DNA of 46,061 bases from Bacillota bacterium (GCA_029239605.1 JARBUO010000065.1:1-46061), one strand, 5' to 3'. Shown: positions 1 through 9,370, counted from the stretch's first letter. Numbers and translations are program-made. Notes: generated from the sequence alone by a model not told the origin.

Positions 1-3000
1 GTTAGCGTTTCCTTTGCAGAAACAGGAGGCAATGAAACACAGGTGCCAGGAAGCGATGGCACACAAACGCAAGGCTTTATTGATATGCCTTCGAACTGGT
101 CTGCGGTGCCGCTGGAAAACGCGGTGAAAAACGGACTCCTTTCGGGGTACGACACAGCCAAGGGAAAAGAAATCAGAGCCAATGGGAAGCTGACTCGGGG
201 GGAAATGGCAGCTATGATCAACAGAGCCTTCGGGGCATCGGTGAAAGGCGACCTTGCCGGCTACGTTGACGTACCGGCGAGCAAGTGGTATGCACCGGAA
301 ATAGCAAAGGCCGCAGCCATGGGAACTTTTTCCGGCAATGGCGGAAAAATGAGGCCCGAAGCGCTGATCTCAAGAGAAGAAGCTTTTGTCGCTTTGGCCA
401 GGGCATTTAAAATTGAAACGAAAAAAGCATCTGAATTACGATCCTATTTGGATGCAGAAGAGGTTTCAAGCTGGGCAGTTTCTGAAGTCGCAGGCCTGGC
501 AGCCAAAGGGTATGTAGCCGGCTCAAACGGTAAACTATCCCCAAAAGCGAACATAACCAGAGCCGAATTTGCAAAGATAATGGACAATATCGTCAAGCAG
601 TATATCACAGCAGCAGGAACCATTACCAATGTAGAAAATGGTACAGTTATTGTAAATGCACCGGGGGTAACCCTGAAAAACCTGACTGTTGCAGGGGATC
701 TGATCCTTGCCGACGGAATCGGTGAGGGTGAGGTCAGCCTAGATGGAGTGACAGTAAAAGGGAACACCATCATCAGGGGCGGCGGACCGAACTCCATCGT
801 CATAACGGGGAATTCCAGTCTTGGGCAGGTCATCATCAGCAAAACTGCCGGCGGAGGGATCAGCGTTAAAGTCTTAGGAAATGCCAGGGCCGATGAAGTG
901 ATGATCATGGATGGAAAGGTATTCCTGCAGGTGGCGGAAAAAGCAGGGATAACGTCACTATTGGTTTCAGTGCCGGACGCAGAGCTGAATATTTCCGGTA
1001 CGCTTACTGACCTGAAGGCAGCAGCTGAGGCATCAGGACTGAAACTAACTGTTGCAAAAGGCGGGATGATCATTTCTGCTATACTGGATGCTTCTGCATC
1101 GGTGAAGAACGATGGAACGGTGAAAGCACTGGAATCCAATCATGCTGGAATCATCATTACCGGGAATGCCCCAGCATCGGTAACAGGCACCAATCCGCCT
1201 GCATCAATAAAACCCCCCGCATCTTCGTCCTCAGGCCATAAAGGCGGAAACCCAGGAGGCAAAGAAGATAAAGCAGATGAAAATCCTTTAAAAGTAAGCA
1301 GAACCGGTTATGAATTGCAGAACTATACCGTAAATTTCAAACCAGAGAATCCGGATGACATAAAAAGCAATATTCTGTTCTATTCCACGATGGGTGCCGT
1401 CAATATCAGCGAAGTGTACGAGACTCTGGATGATACGGAAGCTGCGGTTATGATCGACGAAAAACGCGCGCTGTCCATCGGTACAGGCAGCGACATTACG
1501 GCCAACTTGCCGGCGGATCTGGCATCGGCCAACGGACATATGTTTGATCAGGATGAGAAGTATGACTTTTACTATATCTACGTAGCATCCATTCCGAAGG
1601 AAGGTAAAGATCTGGTCATTACCAAAGCGGATATGATGATCCATCCGGAACGAGGACCTGCGGCCTTAACGTCCATTGGGGATGGTCCGGGGAAAGGAGC
1701 CGTTGTTCCGGCAGGGGGGGCAACTTCGGTTCACAGAACTTCCTCCACCTTTGTCCAGGCATACATAGACAATATGAAGATGAACTCACCGGAAATCAAA
1801 GATGTATTCAAACCGCGTCTTGCGGATTTCTCGGCGTCCTGGCAGGAGACAGAAGAACTCCTTTATGATGATTTCTACAATAACGGTGACAAGGAAGACT
1901 TTGAAAGCAACGGTTTGGAGCCTGTTTACATCCCGCTGGCACTGGACAATTATAAAAGCGTTGCCAATGAGCAGTACTTTGCGGACCTTGTAGAAAGCTG
2001 TCATATCGTATTCTTCTTCGGAGGCGCACAGCTCAGGCACACAAGAACGCTTTTAAATGATGACGGTTCTCTCTCAAAGGTGGGCAAGGCCATCCAGAAT
2101 GTTCTTGCAAGAGGTGGAACCGTTGCCGGGTCCAGTGCCGGTTCTGCGGTGATGTCCGGATATTCTTATACGGACGGCGCCAACTATTCCTATGAGTGCA
2201 TGTATTGGAATAAAACCGAATTTGTAGACTTTGGTGTCTACAATGGGGAAACAGATAAGGAGCCGGTCTCAGCGAAGAAAGGCAACAGTCTATATTACAA
2301 AAGTATCGGGGTCATCAAGCCTGCTGCAGGCAAAGATGCTTTGATGGATTCTCATTTTGATATTCGAGGTCGTTTGGGCAGACTTCTGGTAGCGCTGAGA
2401 GATACAGACAAAACAGGGCTTGCCATCGGACCGGATGAAGGAACCGGAATCAGAGTGAGAGAAAAGGCCGGAACCGTATTTGGACTGGCCGGCGTCTTCA
2501 TTGTGGATGCTTCCGATGCGGTTTGGGGAGAGGGCACCGGCCCGTCTAATCCGCTGTCAGTAAAGGGAATTAAGCTCCATTATCTGACCGAGGGAGATAC
2601 TTACAATTTCGAAACGGGCGTTGTTATTCCAAAAACAGGAAAAACAGAGGTCGTTTCTCCTGCAAAAGAAGTCTACAAGACGGTGGATGCATTCGGTCCG
2701 TATGAGACAAGTAAAACCGTCCTGCGCCTGGTAAACAGCGCCGACAAGTCTGTGACGGTGAAAGGGAAGAAATCACAGTATTCTGCCTTTGCAGATGGAC
2801 CAACCTTCGATATAACATACACAAAGGCTGGGGAGACCTTTGCCTATGACTGCGGTGACAAGTATACGGGGCAAGGACTCGAAAAGCCTCTCGGAGAGTA
2901 CTACAAAACAACCATCGCAAATCTCGTCATGGATGTTGCTCCCGGGCAGCATCTTCCCGTGGTAAAAACCATTACCAGCACAGAAGGAGAAGCAAACATC

Positions 3001-3678
3001 ACATTCAACAATCCGCTGCGCCTGGGAACTACTACAGATGGTCCCATTGATCTTGCAGGAGGCAGCACTGCTGATTACGTCAAGGTAGAAGACAATGCCA
3101 AAAGCAGCAAAGCGCTGGCAGCAGGAAGTTCGTTTACCATTTCAGGCAATGTTCTGCATATCGCCCTGGCAGCCGGAAGCTTTGAAGAGGGAGATATCAT
3201 ACAGCTGACGGAAAAGGTAACAGATATTTACGGAGAAGCCGTGAATCAAGATATCAAGTACTGGTACAATGGTACAAAATGGGCTTCACTGCTTCAGGTA
3301 AAAGGGGTATCTTCCTCGAGTCAGAAGAATAATCGGGTATTTATAGAATTCAGCAATAATATTACCACCAACTATACTGATGCGGAAGATTATAACTACT
3401 TCATCGATCCTGCATCCTCGGCGGACTTTAAGTCTCAGCATGTGGTGGTGAAGGACAGTGAGGGCAATGTAAAAGCACTGGACAGTGCCAATTCCTTCTG
3501 GGTAGACTCCGAGTATCCTAAGAAAATCGTCATTGATCTAGATAATAAGCAGCCTTTCGAATCCGGTGATACGATTACCATTACAACGAAGATTAAGGAT
3601 ATCTATGGAGAAGGGATTGTCAAAGAGGTTACCTACTCCTATGATGGGGCTGACTGGGCACTCGTTACGTCAGAGTAA
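1..3678 (+). CDS. SLH-anchored cyanophycinase-like (peptidase S51) surface protein, 5' end outside window
   Basis: The frame is open to the left edge, and the first residues (VSVSFAETGG) look like the end of a signal peptide with cleavage after SFA, so the true start lies upstream; the GTG at 43 is not a convincing start. Numbering from 43: three SLH repeats (about 15-185) for binding cell-wall polymer, a Gly/Val-rich beta-helix-like region (190-380), a Ser/Gly/Lys linker (385-420), a cyanophycinase-like domain (about 420-870), and two bacterial surface Ig-like modules (about 975-1211). The S51 signature is clear: GGAQLR, nucleophile motif GSSAGS (Ser 698), SHFDIRGRLGRLL (His 771) and PDEGTG (Glu 799), matching the Ser-His-Glu arrangement of cyanophycinases. 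Family members cut the Asp-Arg polymer cyanophycin into beta-Asp-Arg dipeptides; the substrate here is inferred. An intrinsic terminator follows at once. Confidence 0.88.
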   Translation, partial: VSVSFAETGGNETQVPGSDGTQTQGFIDMPSNWSAVPLENAVKNGLLSGYDTAKGKEIRANGKLTRGEMAAMINRAFGASVKGDLAGYVDVPASKWYAPEIAKAAAMGTFSGNGGKMRPEALISREEAFVALARAFKIETKKASELRSYLDAEEVSSWAVSEVAGLAAKGYVAGSNGKLSPKANITRAEFAKIMDNIVKQYITAAGTITNVENGTVIVNAPGVTLKNLTVAGDLILADGIGEGEVSLDGVTVKGNTIIRGGGPNSIVITGNSSLGQVIISKTAGGGISVKVLGNARADEVMIMDGKVFLQVAEKAGITSLLVSVPDAELNISGTLTDLKAAAEASGLKLTVAKGGMIISAILDASASVKNDGTVKALESNHAGIIITGNAPASVTGTNPPASIKPPASSSSGHKGGNPGGKEDKADENPLKVSRTGYELQNYTVNFKPENPDDIKSNILFYSTMGAVNISEVYETLDDTEAAVMIDEKRALSIGTGSDITANLPADLASANGHMFDQDEKYDFYYIYVASIPKEGKDLVITKADMMIHPERGPAALTSIGDGPGKGAVVPAGGATSVHRTSSTFVQAYIDNMKMNSPEIKDVFKPRLADFSASWQETEELLYDDFYNNGDKEDFESNGLEPVYIPLALDNYKSVANEQYFADLVESCHIVFFFGGAQLRHTRTLLNDDGSLSKVGKAIQNVLARGGTVAGSSAGSAVMSGYSYTDGANYSYECMYWNKTEFVDFGVYNGETDKEPVSAKKGNSLYYKSIGVIKPAAGKDALMDSHFDIRGRLGRLLVALRDTDKTGLAIGPDEGTGIRVREKAGTVFGLAGVFIVDASDAVWGEGTGPSNPLSVKGIKLHYLTEGDTYNFETGVVIPKTGKTEVVSPAKEVYKTVDAFGPYETSKTVLRLVNSADKSVTVKGKKSQYSAFADGPTFDITYTKAGETFAYDCGDKYTGQGLEKPLGEYYKTTIANLVMDVAPGQHLPVVKTITSTEGEANITFNNPLRLGTTTDGPIDLAGGSTADYVKVEDNAKSSKALAAGSSFTISGNVLHIALAAGSFEEGDIIQLTEKVTDIYGEAVNQDIKYWYNGTKWASLLQVKGVSSSSQKNNRVFIEFSNNITTNYTDAEDYNYFIDPASSADFKSQHVVVKDSEGNVKALDSANSFWVDSEYPKKIVIDLDNKQPFESGDTITITTKIKDIYGEGIVKEVTYSYDGADWALVTSE

Positions 3679-3689
3679 ATTGAATCTGA

Positions 3690-3722
3690 AAAGAGGGTCG
3701 GCTGTTATAGCTGACCCTCTTT
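3690..3722 (+). terminator. intrinsic terminator after the cyanophycinase-like gene
   Basis: Fourteen-base arms (AAAGAGGGTCGGCT and AGCTGACCCTCTTT, one G-U pair) flank a five-base loop, with a T-rich end. It starts 12 bases after the stop codon and also separates this gene from the convergent sigma-54 activator. Confidence 0.85.
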
Positions 3723-3822
3723 CCTATCAATACTTTGGGTTTCTTTGTGAAATGTAGTAAGTTAATAGAAATAAGTTGAGTTTTACTGATACAAGTTAAA
3801 TTTCACTTAAATAAATAATTTA

Positions 3823-5514
3823 TCAATTACCGCTGGTATATTTTTTTATTTTTTGATACGCCTGAGATTGGCTGATGCCCAATTCTTTTGCAATTTTATA
3901 AGAACTTCTCAGGTCGTGGTATTTCTCCAATATGATTCTTTTCTCCTCCGCTTCCAGCAGCTCCTTTAGGGTAGGTTTCTGAAAAGTCCCGTCCTCATTT
4001 GGGGGGGAGTTGGGGTTCTTTATCTGCTGCTCAGAGCCATTGTCTTCTGTTTGGTGCTGAGTACTGATGTATTCTGTTTGCAGCTCTGCTATGTTCCTGA
4101 GAACATTGTCAGGCAAATCTTCCTCTCCCAGAACGGAACTGTTTGAAGTGACGAAAAGCCGCTCCATTAGATTTTCAAGCTCCCGTATATTACCGGGCCA
4201 GCTATAGTTGATCAAGGTTGTTAAAAGCTCGACAGAAAGCTGTTTGCTCTCTTGGTATTTCTCAATGTTTCTGGCGAGGAAGAAATGGATAAGAGAAAAA
4301 ATGTCATCCTTTCGGTCTCGCAGCGGCGGGATATGAATGGGAACCACGTTAAGACGGTAATACAAGTCTTCTCTGAATTTCTCTTCTGAGGCAAGCTTGC
4401 TTAAGTCTTTATTTGTAGCAGCAATCAGCCGGAAGTTGATTTTTCTTGGAACGGTTTCCCCTACGCGGATCACTGACTTTTCCTGGATGACATTCAGAAG
4501 CTTTGCCTGCATGTGCATGGGAAGGTCTCCGATTTCATTGAGCAGGATTGTCCCGCCGTTAGCCGCCTCGAAATATCCGGCTTTTCCATCTCCCTTCGCA
4601 CCTGTGAAGGCTCCTTTCCCATATCCGAAAAATTCGGATTCGGCAAGACTCTCGGGCAAAGCGCAGCAGTTGACGTTGACCAGCCTGCCGCGGTAGAAGC
4701 TTGATCTGGAATGAATAAAGTTTGCCCAGAAATCTTTTCCTACACCGGTTTCTCCCTGCAGTAAAACATTGGCGTCGCTTTGGGCAGCCTTCATAGCAAG
4801 CGCCATAACCCGTTCCATTTCAGGACTTTTTGTCACCAGCTCATTGATGATTTTTTCCTTGCTGATGATTTCAAAGGTGTTGACGTTGATAAATTGATTT
4901 GCAAGAGCTTCCCTTTCGCCAACAAGTTCAAAATTCTTTTTGACGGACTCAATATCTCCTTTGATGGTTTCAACGAGTTTTCGATTCATTTCCAGCTTAA
5001 AATCACTGTAATCGATATCGATTCCAAGAACGCCCATGAGCAGGCATTTTGTATCTTTTCGTGCGCTGTAAACAGGAACACTGTAGGTGATCACCTCTTT
5101 GTGCAGATAAGGGTCAAAATAGGCTCGGGTAAAACCGCCCTCCTTGACGCGGATGGATTCAAAGTACCACCACTTTAGAAATGAATTTTCCTGAGTAAAG
5201 TCCCGGATATATGACATGTTGTGTTCGCAGATCTCCCACTTTCCCACATTTTCAATGCATACGCCCGCACCCAGTTCGTCCGGACCGAGCTGAGGCGTAG
5301 CTTCGGGAGTAAATTGGAAGTAGATCTGAGCGATGAGCATTTCTGATTTTGCAGATTCATATAGCAGTGATTTAAGCCAGTCACCCTGAAGCTCATAAAT
5401 ATAGTGTCGGTCTTCCTTGATTCGAAGCATATCGACGTCCGTCGAGAGCGCTTTGTTGATCCGTTTTGCAATATTGGATACCCGAATCCCAAAAGGAACC
5501 TCTTCTTTAAACAT
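3823..5514 (-). CDS. sigma-54-dependent transcriptional activator with Cache-like sensor region
   Basis: An enhancer-binding protein that would activate sigma-54 RNA polymerase by ATP hydrolysis. The N-terminal 200 residues hold a soluble Cache/PAS-like region (FTRAYFDPY, TYSVPVY, LLMGVLGIDID), suggesting a small-molecule sensor. The central AAA+ domain has Walker A GETGVGKD (near residue 253), the sigma-54 contact loop GAFTGA (near 300), Walker B ILLNEIGD (near 323) and a PPLRDRKDD segment. The C-terminus is a Fis-type helix-turn-helix (LGISQSQAYQKIKKY). Start ATG at 5514 is chosen because GAGGTG lies five bases upstream; a TTG at 5526 overlaps that site. Walker B has Asn where Asp is usual (LNEIG instead of LDEIG). 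It is divergent from the amidohydrolase gene, which carries a -24/-12 promoter, so it probably controls that cluster. Confidence 0.92.
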   Translation of the reverse strand: MFKEEVPFGIRVSNIAKRINKALSTDVDMLRIKEDRHYIYELQGDWLKSLLYESAKSEMLIAQIYFQFTPEATPQLGPDELGAGVCIENVGKWEICEHNMSYIRDFTQENSFLKWWYFESIRVKEGGFTRAYFDPYLHKEVITYSVPVYSARKDTKCLLMGVLGIDIDYSDFKLEMNRKLVETIKGDIESVKKNFELVGEREALANQFINVNTFEIISKEKIINELVTKSPEMERVMALAMKAAQSDANVLLQGETGVGKDFWANFIHSRSSFYRGRLVNVNCCALPESLAESEFFGYGKGAFTGAKGDGKAGYFEAANGGTILLNEIGDLPMHMQAKLLNVIQEKSVIRVGETVPRKINFRLIAATNKDLSKLASEEKFREDLYYRLNVVPIHIPPLRDRKDDIFSLIHFFLARNIEKYQESKQLSVELLTTLINYSWPGNIRELENLMERLFVTSNSSVLGEEDLPDNVLRNIAELQTEYISTQHQTEDNGSEQQIKNPNSPPNEDGTFQKPTLKELLEAEEKRIILEKYHDLRSSYKIAKELGISQSQAYQKIKKYTSGN

Positions 5515-5575
5515 AGTGCACCTCAATCATAAAGTGTTGCTTATGCTGTTAAAAAACTTAGATATATTTGAAAAC

Positions 5576-5632
5576 GATATGATACTATTATCCTTGCGGC
5601 AACGTCAGTATTAAATATACGGAAATCATATC
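5576..5632. promoter_or_regulatory. candidate upstream activator site for the sigma-54 regulator
   Basis: GATATGAT at 5576-5583 and its inverse ATCATATC at 5625-5632 face each other at 49-bp spacing; a small palindrome TTGCGGCAA (5594-5602) lies between. They sit about 40-100 bp upstream of the -24 element, where enhancer sites for such activators are commonly found. Assignment is by position and symmetry only. Confidence 0.35.
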
Positions 5633-5672
5633 AGACTTTAAAAAATCAGTCAATTCTTTCGCAATCAATGAC

Positions 5673-5688
5673 TTGGTACGAAATTTGC
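5673..5688 (+). promoter_or_regulatory. sigma-54 (-24/-12) promoter of the amidohydrolase gene
   Basis: The sequence TTGGTACGAAATTTGC has the invariant GG (5675-5676) and GC (5687-5688) exactly ten bases apart, and differs from the consensus TTGGCACG-N4-TTGC at one position. The predicted transcription start is near 5700, about 43 bases before the ATG. The divergent neighbour encodes a sigma-54 activator, which supports the call. Confidence 0.85.
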
Positions 5689-5742
5689 TACTAATAATAA
5701 ACTAAGCGATCACGAAATCAGCAACAATCATAAGGAGATATT

Positions 5743-7431
5743 ATGGGGATCAAAGCAGACAAAATATTCTATAACGGCACGATTTATACGATGGACCCAT
5801 CTTCCCGTGTTTTTTCAGCAATGGCAGTCAGCGGCGGAACGATTCTTGCGCTATCTGAACAGGAAACCGATTTGATGGAACATTACTGCCAGGAGGGTCA
5901 TACCATTTTGGAAAATTTGAACGGAGGGGTTCTGTTACCGGGGTTTTTTGATACCCATATCCACGCTCCAGGGCTTGCATACGATATGCTTTTCAACGTA
6001 AACCTCTATCAGGCGCTTTCAAAGGACGAGACGCTGGATTTGATCCGGAACCATGTCAAACAACATCCGGAGGATGAGATCTATTACGGGCGAGGTATGA
6101 ATTCGGGTTATTTTGATGGAGATGAGATGACCATAGGTCCAAGGAAAGAGCATCTTGACAGGATTTCCGCTGATAAACCGATTGTTATAGCAGACTTCGG
6201 AGGCAATTATCTTTGGATGAACTCCGCTGCCTTTCAAACATACGGAATCACTCCTGAGACAACTTGCCCTCAGGGGGGCGAAATTCCGCTGGACCCAAAG
6301 GATGGAACCTTGTGGGGGATTGTGAGAGGAGAAGCCAGAACCCTCGTGCCGTATCAGAATTTCAGCGAAGAGCAAAATTATCTGGCTGCGAAATGGTTTC
6401 AGGACCGGATGCTCTCCTATGGATATACCTCTGTGTTTTCCCTGAGGCCGCCGGGAACTGTTCGGCCCAGGACAACGCATTTCCCGTTGTTTGAGGCCCT
6501 GGACAAAAAAGGAGAGCTTTTTCTCAGGGTGCAGGGCGGCAGGGATATGGACCCAAACGGAGACGTGGACGAGCAGATTGAGATCATGAAAGCGGAACGT
6601 GCAAAACATAATTCGGATCAGATTCGCTTTACAACTGCTAAGTTCTTTCTTGACGGTTCCATCGAGGGCCTTGACGGCTGCCTTCTTCAGCCATACGGGA
6701 AAGCCGCCGGAAAGGGTGACGACTACAAAGGGGTATCCATCTGGGAAGAAGAAAAGCTTGCGGATGCATTTCAAAAGTGTCTGGAAACTGGCTTTCAAAT
6801 CCACTGCCATTCCATTGGCGATGGTGCAGCAAATAAGGCATTGAATGCACTGGAACATGCAAAAAAACATCTTCCGGAAGGGGATTATAGAACGGTATTT
6901 ACGCATTTGCAGCTGGTATCACCAGCCGATATCAAACGGATGAGGGCGCATGATATCATCGCAAACGTACAGACCTACTGGCACCTGAAATCTCCTGCTT
7001 TATATCATCAAATTGAAAAGCCTCTGCTAGGAGAGCGCGCAGAGAAGGAGTACCCCCTGCAGAGCCTGTTCCAAGAGGGGATTGTTGTAAGTGCCTCCTC
7101 AGACTATCCGGTTACACCGGATCCCAATCCTTTTTATGCCATTGAAGCGGGTGTCACAAGGAACCTGTATAATGCTGCAGCGTTTGGTGTCAAGGACATC
7201 ACGAATATGGATGACCCTTTGTATTTATTGAACAAAGAAGAGCGGGTTTCTGTAAGCGATATGATAAGAGCATTCACAATCAATGGGGCTTATTCCGGAT
7301 TTCAGGAGCAGATCACCGGAAGTTTGGAACCGGGTAAAGCAGCGGATTTTATTCAGGTCAGCGCTGACCCCTTTGAAATAAATCCCACTGAAATTGAGTT
7401 TATTACGGTGAAAAAAACCTACTTTAGATAG
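5743..7431 (+). CDS. amidohydrolase family 3 protein (YtcJ-like)
   Basis: A 562-residue cytosolic metal-dependent hydrolase of the amidohydrolase superfamily, of the usual length for the YtcJ/NfdA group, whose characterised members cleave N-substituted amides. Visible features: N-terminal beta-sandwich start ADKIFYNGTIYTMD, metal-binding HxH in GFFDTHIHAPG (His 72 and 74), a TAKFFLDGSIEG segment where the bridging Lys is expected, IHCHSIGDGAANKAL and FTHLQLVSPADI with further His ligands, SSDYPVTPDPNPF with the catalytic Asp, and the closing GSLEPGKAADFI strand. Ribosome site AAGGAG precedes the ATG. It is the first gene behind the sigma-54 promoter. The substrate cannot be read from sequence; an amide or isopeptide is plausible given its neighbours. 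Confidence 0.9.
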   Translation: MGIKADKIFYNGTIYTMDPSSRVFSAMAVSGGTILALSEQETDLMEHYCQEGHTILENLNGGVLLPGFFDTHIHAPGLAYDMLFNVNLYQALSKDETLDLIRNHVKQHPEDEIYYGRGMNSGYFDGDEMTIGPRKEHLDRISADKPIVIADFGGNYLWMNSAAFQTYGITPETTCPQGGEIPLDPKDGTLWGIVRGEARTLVPYQNFSEEQNYLAAKWFQDRMLSYGYTSVFSLRPPGTVRPRTTHFPLFEALDKKGELFLRVQGGRDMDPNGDVDEQIEIMKAERAKHNSDQIRFTTAKFFLDGSIEGLDGCLLQPYGKAAGKGDDYKGVSIWEEEKLADAFQKCLETGFQIHCHSIGDGAANKALNALEHAKKHLPEGDYRTVFTHLQLVSPADIKRMRAHDIIANVQTYWHLKSPALYHQIEKPLLGERAEKEYPLQSLFQEGIVVSASSDYPVTPDPNPFYAIEAGVTRNLYNAAAFGVKDITNMDDPLYLLNKEERVSVSDMIRAFTINGAYSGFQEQITGSLEPGKAADFIQVSADPFEINPTEIEFITVKKTYFR

Positions 7432-7557
7432 AAATGATCAGCCCTTTGGACAAAGGTGCAAAATTATTTGCGGGGTATCGCTTATTGGGAAAGGAAGTGG
7501 TAAAATATATATCTCTTAAAAAGTTTAAGAACATGGAAGAATAACGTGAATTTGTAT

Positions 7558-7588
7558 TTGATCTGAAATTTTACCAATTTTGTATAAA
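7558..7588 (+). promoter_or_regulatory. weak internal promoter candidate before the carrier gene
   Basis: TTGATC at 7558 and TATAAA at 7583 are separated by 19 bases, longer than the optimal 17. In the 343-bp gap between amidohydrolase and carrier gene this is the only vegetative-type promoter-like pair I found; no second -24/-12 element fits. Confidence 0.25.
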
Positions 7589-7640
7589 TTAGGGGTGACG
7601 GGGACCGACTGATTGCACATCTTACAAACAAAACCAATGA

Positions 7641-7664
7641 TATAAAATCCCTGAGGATTTTATA
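7641..7664 (+). promoter_or_regulatory. perfect 10-bp hairpin in the carrier-gene leader
   Basis: TATAAAATCC and GGATTTTATA pair perfectly around the loop CTGA. No T tract follows directly, so it is not a plain terminator. Its CTGAGG (7651-7656) could also pair with CCTCAG (7679-7684), giving a structure that excludes the next hairpin. Confidence 0.55.
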
Positions 7665-7677
7665 AATAAATGATTTA

Positions 7678-7759
7678 GCCTCAGTTTACAAAGGAATACA
7701 CGCCTGAACAGCGAAATTATTTGCCCCTGCAAACCGTGTGTTCCCTTGTAAACTGAGGC
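7678..7759 (+). promoter_or_regulatory. long hairpin immediately upstream of the carrier-gene ribosome site
   Basis: Two 25-base arms (7678-7702 and 7735-7759) are inverse copies with only two differences, one of which becomes a G-U pair. The loop is 32 bases. The arms begin GCCTCAGTTTACAAAGG and end CCCTTGTAAACTGAGGC. The stem ends three bases before AAGGAGG, so it could shield or stabilise the message. No T run follows, which argues against a terminator. Confidence 0.7.
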
Positions 7760-7774
7760 TATAAGGAGGCAAAA

Positions 7775-9298
7775 ATGACAGAAGAAATGGTAGAAAAGAA
7801 AAAACGCAGGCTTTCTTTTCCTTCGGCATGGTTAATTACTTTTATTTTATTAATGATTGCTGCCGTGTTAACCTACATAATACCGGCAGGAGCGTATTCT
7901 ACGCTGATTTACAATGATGAAACGGCAGCGTTTACCATCACGGCTCCCAGCGGAGAGGAAAGTGAAGTGCCTGCAACCCAGGAGACACTTGATCAGTATG
8001 GAATCAAGACGGATTTAAACAAACTGGTGGATGGCACCATCTGGAAACCCATTGCCATTCCGGGAAGCTATGAACAGGTAGAACCGCAGCATCAGAATTT
8101 TGTGGACGTGATTATGTCCATTGTTAACGGAATCTACGAAACCATCGATATTATGTTCTTTGTATTGATTTTGGGAGGCTGTCTGGGGATTTTGAATTAT
8201 TCCGGCGCATTTACCGCCGGTATCGGTGCCCTGAGCAGGGTAACCCAGGGGAAAGAATATATCCTCATCGTAGCCATGACCTTCCTGATTTCTTTGGGCG
8301 GAACTACCTTTGGTATGGCCGAAGAGACAATGGCTCTCTATCCCGTGCTTGTTCCGGTATTTCTTGCTGCCAGATATGACGCGCTGGTCTGTGTGACTTC
8401 CATCTATATGGGTTCTACTGTCGGCTGTATGTTTTCCACTGTAAATCCTTTCTCAGCAGTTATCGCATCCAATACCGCAGGGGTTGATTTTACTTCCGGC
8501 ATTTATTGGAGAATGCTGGGTCTGGTAGCGGGCCTTATCATCGTCATTGCCTATATCATCCGGTATGCAAACAAAGTGAAGAAGGACCCAACAAAATCAA
8601 TCGTATACGATGAGCGATTCAAAATCGAGGCTGCGTTTCAGAACAAGCAGGAAGCTCAGCCTTTGAAACCAAGATATTCCATCGCTCTGATCGTTTTCCT
8701 TGCATGTTTTGCTGTCATGATCTATGGTGTAATCAATCTGGAATGGTGGTTCGGTGAGATGACCGCGGTCTTTATTGTAGGCGGAGTCATCATCGGTATT
8801 ATTTTAGGATTGCCGGAGAAGGTTTTCTTCGAGGAATTTATTACCGGAGCATCTGCCCTGGTTGGCGTTGGCATGATCATCGGGTTTTCCAGAAGCGTAA
8901 ATCTACTGCTGGAGAGCGGACGAATTCAGGATACCATACTCCAAGGCCTGATCAGCGGTGTTGGTGATATGAATCCTTATTTCTTCCTTGTGATTTTGAT
9001 GTTCATCTTCATGATCCTGGGTTTCTTCATCAATTCCTCTTCGGCTCTTGCGGTACTGACCATTCCAATCATGGCGCCTCTTGCCGATGCGGTAGGACTT
9101 CCAAGAGAACTGGTTATTTCTGCATATATCTACGGACTGGGAATCATAACGGCAATATCGCCTTGCAGTCTTGCACTCATTACCTGTGAAATGGTTAAGG
9201 TGCCATATGTAAAATATGTGCGCTTCCTGATGCCGCTTCTTGGTTTACTGACCATTCTGGGTGTTATTATGCTGCTGCTTCAGGCATCTTTGGGATAA
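7775..9298 (+). CDS. YfcC/DcuC-family membrane carrier
   Basis: A 507-residue integral membrane protein of the YfcC family (DcuC-like anaerobic carrier fold), a group annotated as C4-dicarboxylate or basic amino acid/ornithine carriers. It begins with a charged stretch (EKKKRR) and the first membrane helix (SAWLITFILLMIAAVLTYIIPAGAY is split by the Pro-Ala-Gly typical of the family), followed by an extracytoplasmic loop and about ten more hydrophobic segments; conserved-looking GGTTFGMAEETMALYPVLVP and NPFSAVIAS lie mid-protein. The ribosome site is AAGGAGG, seven bases from ATG. It lies between an amidohydrolase and an M20 dipeptidase, so uptake or exchange of a peptide-derived amino acid or dipeptide is likely. 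The exact substrate is unknown. Confidence 0.88.
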   Translation: MTEEMVEKKKRRLSFPSAWLITFILLMIAAVLTYIIPAGAYSTLIYNDETAAFTITAPSGEESEVPATQETLDQYGIKTDLNKLVDGTIWKPIAIPGSYEQVEPQHQNFVDVIMSIVNGIYETIDIMFFVLILGGCLGILNYSGAFTAGIGALSRVTQGKEYILIVAMTFLISLGGTTFGMAEETMALYPVLVPVFLAARYDALVCVTSIYMGSTVGCMFSTVNPFSAVIASNTAGVDFTSGIYWRMLGLVAGLIIVIAYIIRYANKVKKDPTKSIVYDERFKIEAAFQNKQEAQPLKPRYSIALIVFLACFAVMIYGVINLEWWFGEMTAVFIVGGVIIGIILGLPEKVFFEEFITGASALVGVGMIIGFSRSVNLLLESGRIQDTILQGLISGVGDMNPYFFLVILMFIFMILGFFINSSSALAVLTIPIMAPLADAVGLPRELVISAYIYGLGIITAISPCSLALITCEMVKVPYVKYVRFLMPLLGLLTILGVIMLLLQASLG

Positions 9299-9370
9299 AA
9301 TGAACCAAGGAAGAGCGCTGATTTAATGAATTGTGCGCAGATGGTCGCCAGTTTGGAAATGAATAAAGTG

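Noticed and set aside
444-1139. 231-codon open frame antisense to the SLH/cyanophycinase-like gene
   Set aside because: Low-complexity Ser/Pro/Thr translation, no ribosome site, and lies wholly opposite a well-supported gene.
6019-6906. 295-codon open frame antisense to the amidohydrolase gene
   Set aside because: No recognisable domain or ribosome site; mirrors codon bias of the sense gene.
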